From an uncultured Endozoicomonas sp. (GTDB lineage: Bacteria > Pseudomonadota > Gammaproteobacteria > Pseudomonadales > Endozoicomonadaceae): a DNA stretch of 57,595 nt. The position numbers and the translations under genes are program-made. This document shows, piece by piece, positions 16,487 to 26,900 of this stretch. The stretch spans positions 1 through 57,595 of the forward strand of contig NZ_CANMAO010000014.1 in NCBI RefSeq assembly GCF_947495845.1, written 5' to 3'. A model generated the notes under the pieces. It was not told the origin of the DNA and did no database searches. It was given only the letters and a program-made list of their open reading frames with translations. The first letter of the stretch is position 1. Each line of letters begins with the position of its first letter.

Positions 16487-18811
16487 ATGGCCAAGAAAAC
16501 GACGACCAAAAAAACCGGATCGCCCAGGAAAAAACGTCAGGGAACACGTACGCCATCACGTACATCATGGCGCTCAATTCTGTTCAAGGCAGGCTTTACG
16601 CTGACGGCCATTGTGATTGCCTATGCAGCGTATCTTGATGCGGTGGTGACCCGACAATTTGAAGGAAAAAAGTGGGCAATTCCTGCCAAGGTGTTTGCTC
16701 GCCCTCTGGAATTGTATTCGGGTAAACGAATCACGCCGGCGGATTTGCAATCGCAGCTTAAGCGTCAAGGTTATCAGGCTGTCCAGCAGGTCAGTCGTCC
16801 CGGCACCTTCGCTCGCGCTGGTAATCGGTTTGTTATCTATAGCCGAGGGTTTCATTTCCCGGATGGTGCAGAGCCTTCACGATACGCATCCGTTCAGCTG
16901 CAGAACAATGAAGTTGTGCAGCTAAGAAGCAATGGTGGCACAACGCTGCCACTGCTGCGGTTAGATCCACAACCCATTGGCGGTATTTATCCGGCCAGTT
17001 ATGAAGATCGTTTGCTGATTCGTTCTACACAAACGCCCCGCTACCTTATTCCTTCGTTATTAGCTATTGAAGACCGCGATTATTATGACCATTTTGGTTT
17101 ATCACCGACGTCTATTGCTCGAGCCATGGTGGCAAACGTGCGGGCTGGTGGTGTGGTTCAGGGCGGCAGCACCATCACCCAGCAGCTGGTAAAGAACTTC
17201 TTTCTGACCAATGATCGAACGCTGGTGCGTAAAGCCAAAGAAGCGATTATGGCTCTGCTACTGGAATTGCATTACAGCAAAGAAGAGATTCTTGAAACCT
17301 ATCTGAACGAAGTGTATCTCGGCCAGCATGGTCGCAGAGCAATCCACGGTTTTGGTTTGGCCAGCCAGTTTTACTTTGCCCAACCCATTCAGGAACTGAA
17401 CCTCGCACGCACTGCTTTGCTGGTGGCGATTGTGAAAGGTCCATCGTACTTTGATCCTCGCCGTTATTCAGAGCGTGCGTTGGAACGTCGAAACTTAGTG
17501 CTGGATGTCATGGCTGAACGTGGCATCGTGCCACAGGCCGAAGTGGATCGTTCTAAAAAATTACCATTAGGCGTCGTAAGTCGTGAGTTGGTGAGCACCA
17601 ATGACTTTCCAGCCTATATTGATCTGGTCAAAGAACAGCTGCGAAAAGATTACGATGAAAAAGATCTGACCAGTGAAGGGCTACGGATTTTTACCAACCT
17701 TGATCCGATTATTCAGCGGGAAGCCCAGAAGAGTGTCAGCGCCACGGTTAAAAGCCTGGGCAAAGGGAATCAGTTGCAAGGTGCCATGGTGATTAGTTCT
17801 GCCCAAACGGGTGATTTGCTCGCAGTGGTTGGCGACAAAAATGCCGGCTATGCAGGCTTTAACCGTGCCGTAGAAGCGCGCCGCCCGGTTGGTTCGTTAT
17901 TGAAGCCAGCTATTTACCTCACAGCCCTTGAACGACCAGAGCAGTACACATTAACGACCATGGTTAATGATACCTCGGTAAAAATTAACGACGGCAAAGG
18001 TGGTTACTGGGAGCCCAAAAACTACAGTCGTGAATCTCACGGACAAGTCCCCTTATACCTTGCGCTGGCAAAATCCTATAACCAGGCGGCAGCGAATACC
18101 GGCATGGCGGTTGGTTTGTCATCGGTACAGGACACATTGAAACGCTTGGGTGTTGAACAACGTGTGCCGCCTTATCCGTCGGTGCTGCTGGGTGCTCTAT
18201 CCATGACGCCCATAGAAGTTGCCACCATGTATCAAACCATTGCCAGCGGCGGTTTCCGTATGCCTATTCGCGCTATTGATGCGGTGGTGGACAGCCAGGG
18301 GCGGCCTCTTTCCCGGTACAGCATTTCGGTAGAGCGAGCATTTAATCCCGGACCGATGGAGTTATTGCGAACTGCATTGGGTGTTGTGATGTCAGAGGGC
18401 ACGGGGCGCAGGATTTACCAATATATCGAGCCAGATATTGCTCTGGGTGGCAAAACGGGTACCACCAATGATTTGAGAGACAGCTGGTTTGCTGGCTACT
18501 CTGGTGATTTGGTTGCTGTCAGTTGGATTGGCCATGATGATAACAGCCCAACAAAGCTGACGGGCAGCAGCGGCGCCCTGAAAATCTGGGGTAACTTCTT
18601 AGCCAATGTGCCAGTGCAACCTGTGGCACCACTGCAGGCGAATAATTTGACCAGTCTATGGGTGAATCCTGCAGCCAATGGTCGAAGTCATCAATACTGT
18701 GAAGGGGCAATGGAATTGCCTTATATTACCGGCTCTGAACCTAAGGCTTATGCTGGTTGCGGAAAAGACAGTGACGACTCTCTCTTTGACAGAATTAAAG
18801 CGTGGTTTTAA
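16487..18811 (+). CDS. mrcB: Penicillin-binding protein 1B
   Basis: This 774-residue bifunctional peptidoglycan synthase has a basic cytoplasmic tail, one membrane helix (about 31-50), a UB2H-like region (about 65-150) that in E. coli binds LpoB, a GT51 glycosyltransferase domain with AIEDRDYYDHFG (Glu195), GGSTITQQLVKN and EILETYLNEVYLGQ, and a transpeptidase domain with SLLK (Ser470), SYN and KTGTTND near 655. All catalytic residues are present. No ribosome site is seen; a TATAAT box ends seven bases before the ATG. The short gene just downstream is a lipoprotein but does not look like LpoB. Confidence 0.96.
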   Translation: MAKKTTTKKTGSPRKKRQGTRTPSRTSWRSILFKAGFTLTAIVIAYAAYLDAVVTRQFEGKKWAIPAKVFARPLELYSGKRITPADLQSQLKRQGYQAVQQVSRPGTFARAGNRFVIYSRGFHFPDGAEPSRYASVQLQNNEVVQLRSNGGTTLPLLRLDPQPIGGIYPASYEDRLLIRSTQTPRYLIPSLLAIEDRDYYDHFGLSPTSIARAMVANVRAGGVVQGGSTITQQLVKNFFLTNDRTLVRKAKEAIMALLLELHYSKEEILETYLNEVYLGQHGRRAIHGFGLASQFYFAQPIQELNLARTALLVAIVKGPSYFDPRRYSERALERRNLVLDVMAERGIVPQAEVDRSKKLPLGVVSRELVSTNDFPAYIDLVKEQLRKDYDEKDLTSEGLRIFTNLDPIIQREAQKSVSATVKSLGKGNQLQGAMVISSAQTGDLLAVVGDKNAGYAGFNRAVEARRPVGSLLKPAIYLTALERPEQYTLTTMVNDTSVKINDGKGGYWEPKNYSRESHGQVPLYLALAKSYNQAAANTGMAVGLSSVQDTLKRLGVEQRVPPYPSVLLGALSMTPIEVATMYQTIASGGFRMPIRAIDAVVDSQGRPLSRYSISVERAFNPGPMELLRTALGVVMSEGTGRRIYQYIEPDIALGGKTGTTNDLRDSWFAGYSGDLVAVSWIGHDDNSPTKLTGSSGALKIWGNFLANVPVQPVAPLQANNLTSLWVNPAANGRSHQYCEGAMELPYITGSEPKAYAGCGKDSDDSLFDRIKAWF

Positions 18812-18814
18812 TAA

Positions 18815-19222
18815 ATGGCACTGATGCCCGTTGTTGAAAAAGTAATGCCAAAAGCTGGTCTACTAATTATCCTGCTGACCGCTTTGCTGGCGGGTTGTTC
18901 TACCTCTATGAAAATGCCCGAGAATGCATCCGTTCAAACGTCGCCTTATGTGGAAAGAGACGATGCCGTGGGCTCGTTGCTGAATCTGGCGTGGAACGCC
19001 CGAAAACAAGGCCAGTTGGATGCGGCCGAAAGTTATTTGAACCGTGCCGTACGAATTAGCCCAACGACGCCCGACGTTTATTATCAGCTGGCATTGCTGC
19101 GTCAGGATCAGGGTAAGCACGAACAATCAAAGCAATTGGCCGAAAGAGCATTAAGCCTTCAGCCAGACCCGGCATTGGTACGGAAGATTAACCATTTGTT
19201 TCAAGAATTGTTTCAAGAGTAG
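18815..19222 (+). CDS. TPR-containing lipoprotein
   Basis: The 135-residue product has a lipoprotein signal with lipobox LLAGC (Cys28 from the first ATG) and about two tetratricopeptide units (AWNARKQGQLDAAESYLNRAVRISP and the following PDVYYQLALLRQDQGKHEQ). The ATG at 18845 would give a more typical short lipoprotein signal and is a plausible alternative start. It follows mrcB by three bases, so the two are almost certainly co-transcribed; a role in assisting PBP1b from the outer membrane is an inference from position only. Confidence 0.8.
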   Translation: MALMPVVEKVMPKAGLLIILLTALLAGCSTSMKMPENASVQTSPYVERDDAVGSLLNLAWNARKQGQLDAAESYLNRAVRISPTTPDVYYQLALLRQDQGKHEQSKQLAERALSLQPDPALVRKINHLFQELFQE

Positions 19223-19232
19223 AAGAGTTAAT

Positions 19233-19544
19233 ATGTCTCAGGAAATTATCAATCTGCTGGAAGCGATTGAAGATGAACTTCGAAACCAGAATGTGTGGGC
19301 TCAGATGCCGCCTTCTATCGAAGCACTCTCCAGCACCACACCATTTTGTATGGACACCATGCATTTCAGCCAGTGGCTGCAGTGGATTTTTATTCCAAGG
19401 GTTCGAGCCATTCTGGACGCGGGCGGCTCCCTGCCAACCGGGTCGGATATGAAATCCTATGCAGAAGAAGCGTTGCCAATGGAACGCCTCTCTTCGCAGA
19501 AATTGCTTAATCTTATTGAAAAATTTGATCAGTTAATGAACTGA
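19233..19544 (+). CDS. YqcC family protein
   Basis: The 103-residue protein matches the YqcC family, small cytoplasmic helical proteins of unknown function: LLEAIEDELRNQNVWA at the start, then the conserved PFCMDTMHFSQWLQWIFIPR and the SSQKLLNLIEKFDQLMN end. GAAG lies upstream of the ATG. It follows the TPR lipoprotein by ten bases and probably ends the mrcB transcript. Confidence 0.88.
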   Translation: MSQEIINLLEAIEDELRNQNVWAQMPPSIEALSSTTPFCMDTMHFSQWLQWIFIPRVRAILDAGGSLPTGSDMKSYAEEALPMERLSSQKLLNLIEKFDQLMN

Positions 19545-19579
19545 TCAAAGGAAATCAGCCCAATAAAGTTTATATAGTG

Positions 19580-20404
19580 CTATAGATCTGTTCTTGTTTC
19601 TTGTTCCACTTTTTCAGCTTTTCGGCTACCGATAGAGCAGAGAAGTGAAGTGAAACAGCCTTTTTTTGGTTTTTCTTCGTGAGCTGCGGCTTCTGACCTG
19701 CTGGGTACCTTTTCTTCGTTGGCTTTTATAACCGGAGTTTGCCCTGGTTGGAGGTTGTCATTGCTTGTTGGATCAGCTGATGTGTCATTTGTGTCAGGGG
19801 ATTCTTCAAGCTTTACTTCTGAAGAATTGGCGGTAGTTACTACGGTCGTTTCCGAATTGACATTTGAACCCATTGGTTTTGCTTCTGCATAATTGTCCGA
19901 TGAGCCTGGTATCTTTTCTTCGGATGGACGTCGAGTTCTGGTATCAGCTAATCTTTCAGGGGCTCTGTCAATATTATGAGTTACTGGAGCCTTTAATGTA
20001 TTGTTGCCTTCAGTAGGAAGAGAGCCTTGAGAAGTATGTCTTGATAGACTAAGAGCGGCCGTGTCGTCTTCAGAAGCTTTGGGCTCTTGTATAGTTGAGG
20101 GAGATATTTCTGAAACAATACTATTGGCTCCTCCTTGTGGAGTGTTTGGCTCTTGCACACTACCAGCCTCTATATCCGGAGTTGTCATGACATTCTCATC
20201 TGTAGGAATAGATATACTCATCTCGTCTAGTGATTTTAGAGAACTCCCCATCGTTGTAATGCACGCATTAAAGCCCTCATCAGTGGATTGAACCGATGGT
20301 AAATTTGCCTTTATTACTTGTTCCTTATCATCAGTTTGTTGCGTTTTATTTGCATCCAAAAGCGCCTTATTAATGCTGATATCTGGTTGCGATCCGATAT
20401 TCAC
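19580..20404 (-). CDS. Predicted disordered protein of unknown function
   Basis: I do not recognise this 274-residue product. It is rich in Ser, Thr, Asn, Glu and Pro with almost no long hydrophobic stretch, so most of it should be disordered. It has no signal peptide. The only denser part is the C-terminus, KKGCFTSLLCSIGSRK, with two cysteines and basic flanks. Its bases are more AT-rich than its neighbours, and the gene is isolated between the YqcC gene and an AT-rich gap, suggesting gain by transfer. Low-complexity proteins like this are often secreted effectors in host-associated bacteria, but nothing here proves that. Confidence 0.6.
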   Translation of the reverse strand: MNIGSQPDISINKALLDANKTQQTDDKEQVIKANLPSVQSTDEGFNACITTMGSSLKSLDEMSISIPTDENVMTTPDIEAGSVQEPNTPQGGANSIVSEISPSTIQEPKASEDDTAALSLSRHTSQGSLPTEGNNTLKAPVTHNIDRAPERLADTRTRRPSEEKIPGSSDNYAEAKPMGSNVNSETTVVTTANSSEVKLEESPDTNDTSADPTSNDNLQPGQTPVIKANEEKVPSRSEAAAHEEKPKKGCFTSLLCSIGSRKAEKVEQETRTDL

Positions 20405-20816
20405 TTGATTACCTCAATTAATTCGATTTGAGTTCATGTGTAGACAATAAGATTAAAAAGAAAGTTTCTCTGCGGATAACAAATCCAAAGAGCTCTTTGG
20501 AATAGATTATTTTTAAAATAGAGAACTGGTTATAACAATGCTGAGTTCTTCTTAATAGATGGTTAGTTCTCAGACAATAAATACGACACGTGTAGATTTT
20601 AATGATTGAATTATAAACATTCTCATTCAACCCTGTGTCAAACTACCAATAGATACTGATCGATAAGTGTTCATCCTCGTCATTTAAGTAGAAATCAAAA
20701 TCGAGTCATGTAAAAATGTGACGCCTGTCGTGTTTTTGTGGCCTGATTTGCAGATTTTTTTATAGGCATCAGCCGTTGTGAGTTGAGCTTTGGTAAATAC
20801 ATAGAAGAATAAAACC
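20405..20816. other. AT-rich 412-base gap upstream of the type I secretion operon
   Basis: No convincing gene is present; short frames here are AT-rich and lack ribosome sites. It must hold promoters for the diverging disordered-protein gene and the secretion operon. A small palindrome, GTCA-N10-TGAC, lies near 20704-20721. I cannot assign a promoter with confidence. Confidence 0.4.
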
Positions 20817-22571
20817 GTGACCCCTAAGGATGAAAATTCCACCCAGAATACAAACAATGCATCTGGGTACAATTGGTTTTGGCATGCGCTATCACCTTAC
20901 TGGCGAGTTTACCGCGATGTATTGCTGGCAAGCTTGCTGGTTAATATTTTCGCGCTTGTCTCACCCTTGTTCGTTATGAATGTGTACGACAGGGTTGTGC
21001 CAAATCAGGCATTCGAAACGCTCTGGATGCTAGCAACCGGTGTCGTTTTAGCATTCTTTTTCGAAATGGCGATTCGATTGATTCGTTCTCGCTCTATCGA
21101 TTTGGCTGGGCGACAGATTGATCTGACGCTTTCTTCCAGGCTTTTGGACCGCTTGCTTGGTTTGAAATTATCCAGCCGGCCGGCAAGTGCGGGCAGTTTT
21201 CTCAATCAATTATCAGAGTTTGACAGTGTCCGTTCCTTTATTACATCGACAACGATTCTAGCGTTTGTTGACCTTCCTTTTGTCATCCTATTTCTGGGGT
21301 TGGTGATTTGGTTGGGTGGATGGTTGGTACTGATTCCTCTTTTTTGTATAGGCACTGCCCTGTTAGTTGCCTGGATTTTAAACAAGCCCTTACAACAGAT
21401 TATTCACACCCAGCAGAATGCTTCCTCAAAACGCCAAAATTTTATGATGGAGCTGTTACTGGGGCTGGTTTCGATCAAGTCTTCCAATGTAGAAGGGCAG
21501 AATGAACGACAGTGGAGCAGTCTTAACCGGGAAGTTGCTGATGCATCTTTAAAAGTGCGTCAACTGCAGACAATTACCAGCCAGACCACCACTCTGATGC
21601 TCCAGCTAAATACCGTCGTTCTGGTCATTGCCGGTGTTTACCTGATCAGTGCTGGCGAACTTTCAATGGGTGGTTTAATTGCCATTATGATGATTTCTGG
21701 CCGCTGCGCTGCACCAGTTTCACAAATCATCGGGTTGATGAATCAATACGAAAAAACCATTCATGCGTTGGATCATGCAGGGCAAATCATGAATTTGCCT
21801 CAGGAATACCCGCCCGAAAGAAAGTTGTTAAAACCCGAAACGTTTCATGGCCACTTTTATATCAGCCATATGTCGTTTGCTTATCCGGAATCGCAGGATC
21901 AGCTGCAGGATATCAACTTGACTATACCGGCAGGCACCAAGTTGGCCATTCTAGGGCGAATGGGTTCCGGAAAAAGCACGTTATTGCAATTGCTGGCGGG
22001 TCTTATCGAGCCCGGGCAAGGGCTAATTGGCGTTGATGGCATGAATCTCAGGCAGATCGATCCACGCTGGTATCGCAGCCATATCGGTTATGTTGGGCAG
22101 AAACCTGAACTGTTCAACACTTCTCTGCGTGACAACATCACCATGCAGCGTACTGGCATCAGCGACAGCGATATTCTGTGTGTGCTTGAACAGGCAGGTT
22201 TGCAGGATATCGTTCGGGCTGGCAGTGCCGGTCTCGACTATATGATTGGTGAAGGCGGACGTAACTTGTCCGGTGGTCAGGCTCAGGCGTTGACTTTGGC
22301 TCGAGCATTGGTCGCATCGCCCAAAGTACTGATTCTTGATGAGCCTTCCAGTGCGATGGATTCTCAAGCTGAAGCGCAATTTTTGCAGTTACTCAAAGCA
22401 CTTAAAGATACAACCATTATTCTGGTGACCCACAAGTTGAACCTGCTGAATGCGATGGATCAGATTGTGGTGCTGGATCAAGGCAAAATCAGCGTTAATG
22501 GCAGCGCCAGTCAAATTCTTGAAGCTCAGAGAAGTCCTTCAGCCAGTAAGCATCAGGAGGCCGTCGCCTGA
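20817..22571 (+). CDS. Type I secretion ABC transporter (LapB/HlyB-like)
   Basis: The 584-residue inner-membrane exporter has a six-helix ABC transmembrane domain (about 35-310, with VSPLFVMNVYDRVVPNQA typical of LapB-type exporters) and an ATPase domain: Walker A GRMGSGKST, signature LSGGQAQ, Walker B VLILDEPSSAMD, and a switch histidine in VTHKLN. It lacks the N-terminal C39-like domain (about 120 residues) that many LapB/HlyB proteins carry. The start is a GTG, the first possible start after an in-frame stop. Its stop overlaps the adaptor start by one base, so the operon is coupled. Confidence 0.93.
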   Translation: MTPKDENSTQNTNNASGYNWFWHALSPYWRVYRDVLLASLLVNIFALVSPLFVMNVYDRVVPNQAFETLWMLATGVVLAFFFEMAIRLIRSRSIDLAGRQIDLTLSSRLLDRLLGLKLSSRPASAGSFLNQLSEFDSVRSFITSTTILAFVDLPFVILFLGLVIWLGGWLVLIPLFCIGTALLVAWILNKPLQQIIHTQQNASSKRQNFMMELLLGLVSIKSSNVEGQNERQWSSLNREVADASLKVRQLQTITSQTTTLMLQLNTVVLVIAGVYLISAGELSMGGLIAIMMISGRCAAPVSQIIGLMNQYEKTIHALDHAGQIMNLPQEYPPERKLLKPETFHGHFYISHMSFAYPESQDQLQDINLTIPAGTKLAILGRMGSGKSTLLQLLAGLIEPGQGLIGVDGMNLRQIDPRWYRSHIGYVGQKPELFNTSLRDNITMQRTGISDSDILCVLEQAGLQDIVRAGSAGLDYMIGEGGRNLSGGQAQALTLARALVASPKVLILDEPSSAMDSQAEAQFLQLLKALKDTTIILVTHKLNLLNAMDQIVVLDQGKISVNGSASQILEAQRSPSASKHQEAVA

Positions 22572-23893
22572 TGGATAAGCAACAGTTGACAGATAATAAC
22601 TGGCATGGTGCTACGGAAGAGGAGATCAGTAGTATATCAAAGGGCAGTCGTCCGCTATTGCTGACAGTGGCCCTGACCATTATCACTTTTGTCCTCTGGG
22701 CGGGCTGGTGTGAGCTGGATGAAATCACCCGAGGTGAAGGTAAGGTGATTCCTTCCAGCCAAGTGCAGAACGTTCAGAACATGGAAGGTGGCATTGTTGA
22801 GGGCATTATGGTCTCTGAGGGTGATTTGGTGGATCGGGGGCAAGTGTTGATGGTCATGGACGACACCCGATTTACGTCAACCCGGAAAGGTCAATTGGCG
22901 AATCGCAATGCCTTATTAGCCCGAAAATCGAGGCTTCTGGCCGAGGTTGAAGGTGGTGAGCCGTTGATGCCTGATTCTCTGGTGTCAGAGGTGCCCGAGC
23001 TGGCAGCCAGAGAAACAGAGCTGTTCAAGAATCGGCAGCTTGAATTGGGCAGCAGCATCGGTGTGTACCAGCAGCAATTAACCCAGCAGCAAAAACAAAT
23101 GCTGGAAACAAAAGCTCAGCGAGACATGCTGGCCCGACGTTTTTCACTGCTGGATGAAGAGTTTCAGTTAGCCCGTGATTTGGCAGCAGAAGGTGCGGTT
23201 TCCCGCGTCGAAGTGCTTAGGCTGGAAAGGCAGGTTAGCGATACCCGTGGTGAAAAACTGATCGCAGAGAAGAATCTTGAGCGCATTACTGCCCAGCAGG
23301 ATGAAATCAAGCAACGGATTAATGAAACCCGGCTTAACTTTACCAACAAGGCCAGAGTGGAGCTGAACGAGACTCTGGCACTCCTTCATGAGTTGTCTGC
23401 TAAAGCAACGGCTACCAGTGATCAAGTGGAGCGAACCAAAGTGCGGGCACCCATGAAAGGTGTCGTTAAACAGATTCTGGTGAACACCGAAGGCGGTGTT
23501 GTTCAGCCAGGTATGGTGATGATGGAGCTTATCCCGGTAGACGACACACTCGAAGTAGAAGCGCGTATTCGTCCACAGGATATTGGATACCTACACCCGG
23601 GTCAAAAAGCGACGGTTCGTTTTACGGCTTACGATTTCACTATTCATGGTGGTCTTGAAGGCGCTGTAACCCATATCAGTGCTGACACAATTTTGGATGA
23701 ACAGGGCGAAAGCTTTTATCTGGCGAGAATCAAAACCAACAAAAGTCATCTTGGTTATGAAGGGGACAGCAGTCGCCCGGTGATTGCCGGCATGGTGGCG
23801 ACTGTGGATATTTTAACGGGTAAGAAAACATTGCTTGAGTACCTTTTGAAACCAGTGTTGAGAGCTAAACAGCTGGCGTTCAGTGAGCGTTGA
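22571..23893 (+). CDS. HlyD family periplasmic adaptor of type I secretion (LapC-like)
   Basis: The 440-residue membrane-fusion protein has one N-terminal membrane helix (about 32-50), the EITRGEGKVIPSSQVQNVQNMEGGI barrel-sandwich motif, a long coiled-coil hairpin (about 115-290) and the C-terminal barrel with VRAPMKGVVKQILVNT and GQKATVRFTAYDF. It links the ABC exporter to the TolC channel across the periplasm. It sits between the ABC gene (1-base overlap) and the adhesin gene, forming a complete exporter together with the TolC-like gene. Confidence 0.94.
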   Translation: MDKQQLTDNNWHGATEEEISSISKGSRPLLLTVALTIITFVLWAGWCELDEITRGEGKVIPSSQVQNVQNMEGGIVEGIMVSEGDLVDRGQVLMVMDDTRFTSTRKGQLANRNALLARKSRLLAEVEGGEPLMPDSLVSEVPELAARETELFKNRQLELGSSIGVYQQQLTQQQKQMLETKAQRDMLARRFSLLDEEFQLARDLAAEGAVSRVEVLRLERQVSDTRGEKLIAEKNLERITAQQDEIKQRINETRLNFTNKARVELNETLALLHELSAKATATSDQVERTKVRAPMKGVVKQILVNTEGGVVQPGMVMMELIPVDDTLEVEARIRPQDIGYLHPGQKATVRFTAYDFTIHGGLEGAVTHISADTILDEQGESFYLARIKTNKSHLGYEGDSSRPVIAGMVATVDILTGKKTLLEYLLKPVLRAKQLAFSER

Positions 23894-23964
23894 ACGACAA
23901 AGATTTCAGTATAAAAACTAACGAAGGGCCGGAGTCGCCCAGGAAAAACGTAACGGAGCTATTT

Positions 23965-26900
23965 ATGGACGCTAGTCAGGCAATTGCAGCTAATAATAAA
24001 CCTGCAGGTACAATCCATTTTATAACAGGAAAAGTAGAAGCGACTGACTTAGAGGGTAATCGTCGGTCTCTACAGACGGCTGATGTTGTATATGAGTATG
24101 AAACGATAGTAACTGCCGATGATGGAGCAGTTCATATAGATCTGCCAGATGGCGAGGTTCTGGAATTAACCGGTAATTCAGAATATAGCTTCCCTATTTC
24201 TCTCTCAGATACAGAAGAGTCGGAATCTGAGTTAGAAATAGAAGCGGAACAGCTTGAAGTTACTCCTGACAATGCCCAGCCAGAGAACGCCACTAATCAG
24301 ACAAGCAATGGCTTTGGTAATCAGTCGATTTTGGAGCTTAGTGGTATTCAGGTGGAACCTGCCGCTGGGTTTGAAACAACAGCACAAGGTTCAGGAATTG
24401 AAAACAGTGTCAGTTTCGTATCTGAAGACTTGGTTGGTATAGACGAAAATAATCAATCTGAGATTCTATTAGACGGCTCAAATGGGAACACAGATCGTGG
24501 TGCTGTGACAGAAGATCAGGACACCAATAGTACGGTCACAGGCATTCAATTACAGCAGTCTGGTTCTCTGACGATTTTTGAGCCTGATATTAATGACCGT
24601 ACTGTATTCGATCCGGATAAAACCCGTTTTCAGCCTGACTCATCAACAAGTTCGAGTGCTCTCGGGCAACTTGATATTGATGAGAGCGGACAATGGCGTT
24701 ATGAGGTTGATAACAGTCTTGTTCAGTACCTAAAAGACGGTGAAAGTGTAACGGAAGTTTATGTAGTAGAAACTTCCGATGGCACCCGGCAAGAAATAAC
24801 CATCACTATTAATGGTGCGTCAGATCCTTCCAACATAAGCCTTGTGGGCACGGACAGTGCAGCGGAAGCCGTTACCGAAGACAGGGCTGAAGACCTGAGC
24901 GACAGTAATGAGCTGGTTACAGGGGGCAGCCTGACGGTAAAGGATGCGGATGGTGATGGTGCCTTCAGTACCACAGTAGGTTTTGTCAGCAGCACAGGCA
25001 ACGGCGGTGCCCAGCTGGGGCTTCTGACCATGAATGCAGATGGCACATGGAGTTATGCAGTAGACAACACAAGTCCGGTAATTCAAGGGTTGGATAAAAA
25101 TGAAACCCTGGTAGAAATCTATGAAGTTACCACGGAAGATGGCAACGACACAGAAACCATCACCATTACCATCAACGGAGCGGAAGACCCGTCAAACATC
25201 CTGGTGGATGGCACGAACGGTGACAGTGACGTGGGATCAGTCACAGAAGACAAGGCCGATGATCTGAACGGCAGTGGTCAACTGGTCACCGACGGCAAAC
25301 TGACCGTGATCGATGCGGATGGAGATGGTCGCTTCAGCCCAACCGTCACCCTGAGCAGCGTCACCGACGAGAACGGGCAAACCACCAGTGATGGCAGCCA
25401 GAGCGGACTGGGTAGCCTGGTGATCAACGCGCAGGGCGGCTGGGAATTCAAGGTCGACAACGCGGCGGTACAATACCTGGATGAGGGTGAAAGCGTCACT
25501 CAGGAGTACACGGTATCGACGGAAGATGGCAGCGACACAGAAACCATCACCATTACCATCAATGGAGCGGAAGAGCCGTCAAACATCCTGGTGGATGGCA
25601 CGAACGGTGACAGTGACGTGGGATCAGTCACAGAAGACAAGGCCGATGATCTGAACGGCAGTGGTCAACTGGTCACCGACGGCAAACTGACCGTGATCGA
25701 TGCGGATGGAGATGGTCGCTTCAGCCCAACCGTCACCCTGAGCAGCGTCACCGACGAGAACGGGCAAACCACCAGTGATGGCAGCCAGAGCGGACTGGGT
25801 AGCCTGGTGATCAACGCGCAGGGCGGCTGGGAATTCAAGGTCGACAACGCGGCGGTACAATACCTGGATGAGGGTGAAAGCATCACTCAGGAGTACACGG
25901 TATCGACGGAAGATGGCAGCGACACAGAAACCATCACCATTACCATCAACGGAGCGGAAGACCCGTCAAACATCCTGGTGGATGGCACGAATGGTGACAG
26001 TGACGTGGGATCAGTCACAGAAGACAAGGCCGATGATCTGAACGGCAGTGGTCAACTGGTCACCGACGGCAAACTGACCGTGATCGATGCGGATGGAGAT
26101 GGTCGCTTCAGCCCAACCGTCACCCTGAGCAGCGTCACCGACGAGAACGGGCAAACCACCAGTGATGGCAGCCAGAGCGGACTGGGTAGCCTGGTGATCA
26201 ACGCGCAGGGCGGCTGGGAATTCAAGGTCGACAACGCGGCGGTACAATACTTGGATGAGGGTGAAAGCATCACTCAGGAGTACACGGTATCGACGGAAGA
26301 TGGCAGCGACACAGAAACCGTCACCATTACCATCAATGGCAAGGATGACTTGAGCCAGATCGAGGTGGTGGAACGGGGAGGCCCGGGACAGCCAGCGGGT
26401 ATCAGCGACAGTGACACCGGTGCAGTGACAGAAGATGAAGACACTGATAGTACGACACCTGGCGTACAGCTGACTCAGTCAGGCACCCTGACGATCACAG
26501 ATGCAGACAACAGTGATACCGCCGCATTTGACCCGTCCCAGACCGTGTTCAAGGCATCGGGCTCCACCAACGGTACAGCGCTGGGCAACTTGAGCATTAC
26601 GGCCAATGGTGCCTGGAGTTACGAAGTCAACAACGACGCGGTGCAATATCTGGATGACGGTGAAACTGTCACCGAGGTGTACACAGTCCAGGGCGTCGAT
26701 GGCAGCACCTATGACATCACGATTGTAATTAATGGTACAAATGAAACCCCAGAAACAGATGATAAAACTGTGGATGGTATTGAAGATGCTGCCTTCATTC
26801 CGGTGACATTATCTGGCAGTGACGAAGATGGAGAAGTCAGTTTTTTCCTTATTAATTCATTACCGGAAAATGGCACGCTGTATCTGGATGAAGCGAGAAC

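Noticed and set aside
20418-20630. AT-rich minus-strand frame of 70 codons
   Set aside because: No ribosome site, no recognisable protein features, and composition typical of non-coding AT-rich DNA.
25237-26273. Repeated minus-strand frames of 73-78 codons
   Set aside because: They are antisense shadows of the three identical VCBS repeats and recur at the same 387-base spacing.
25181-26341. Possible CRISPR-like array
   Set aside because: The 387-bp units are contiguous, in frame and protein-coding, with no spacers.
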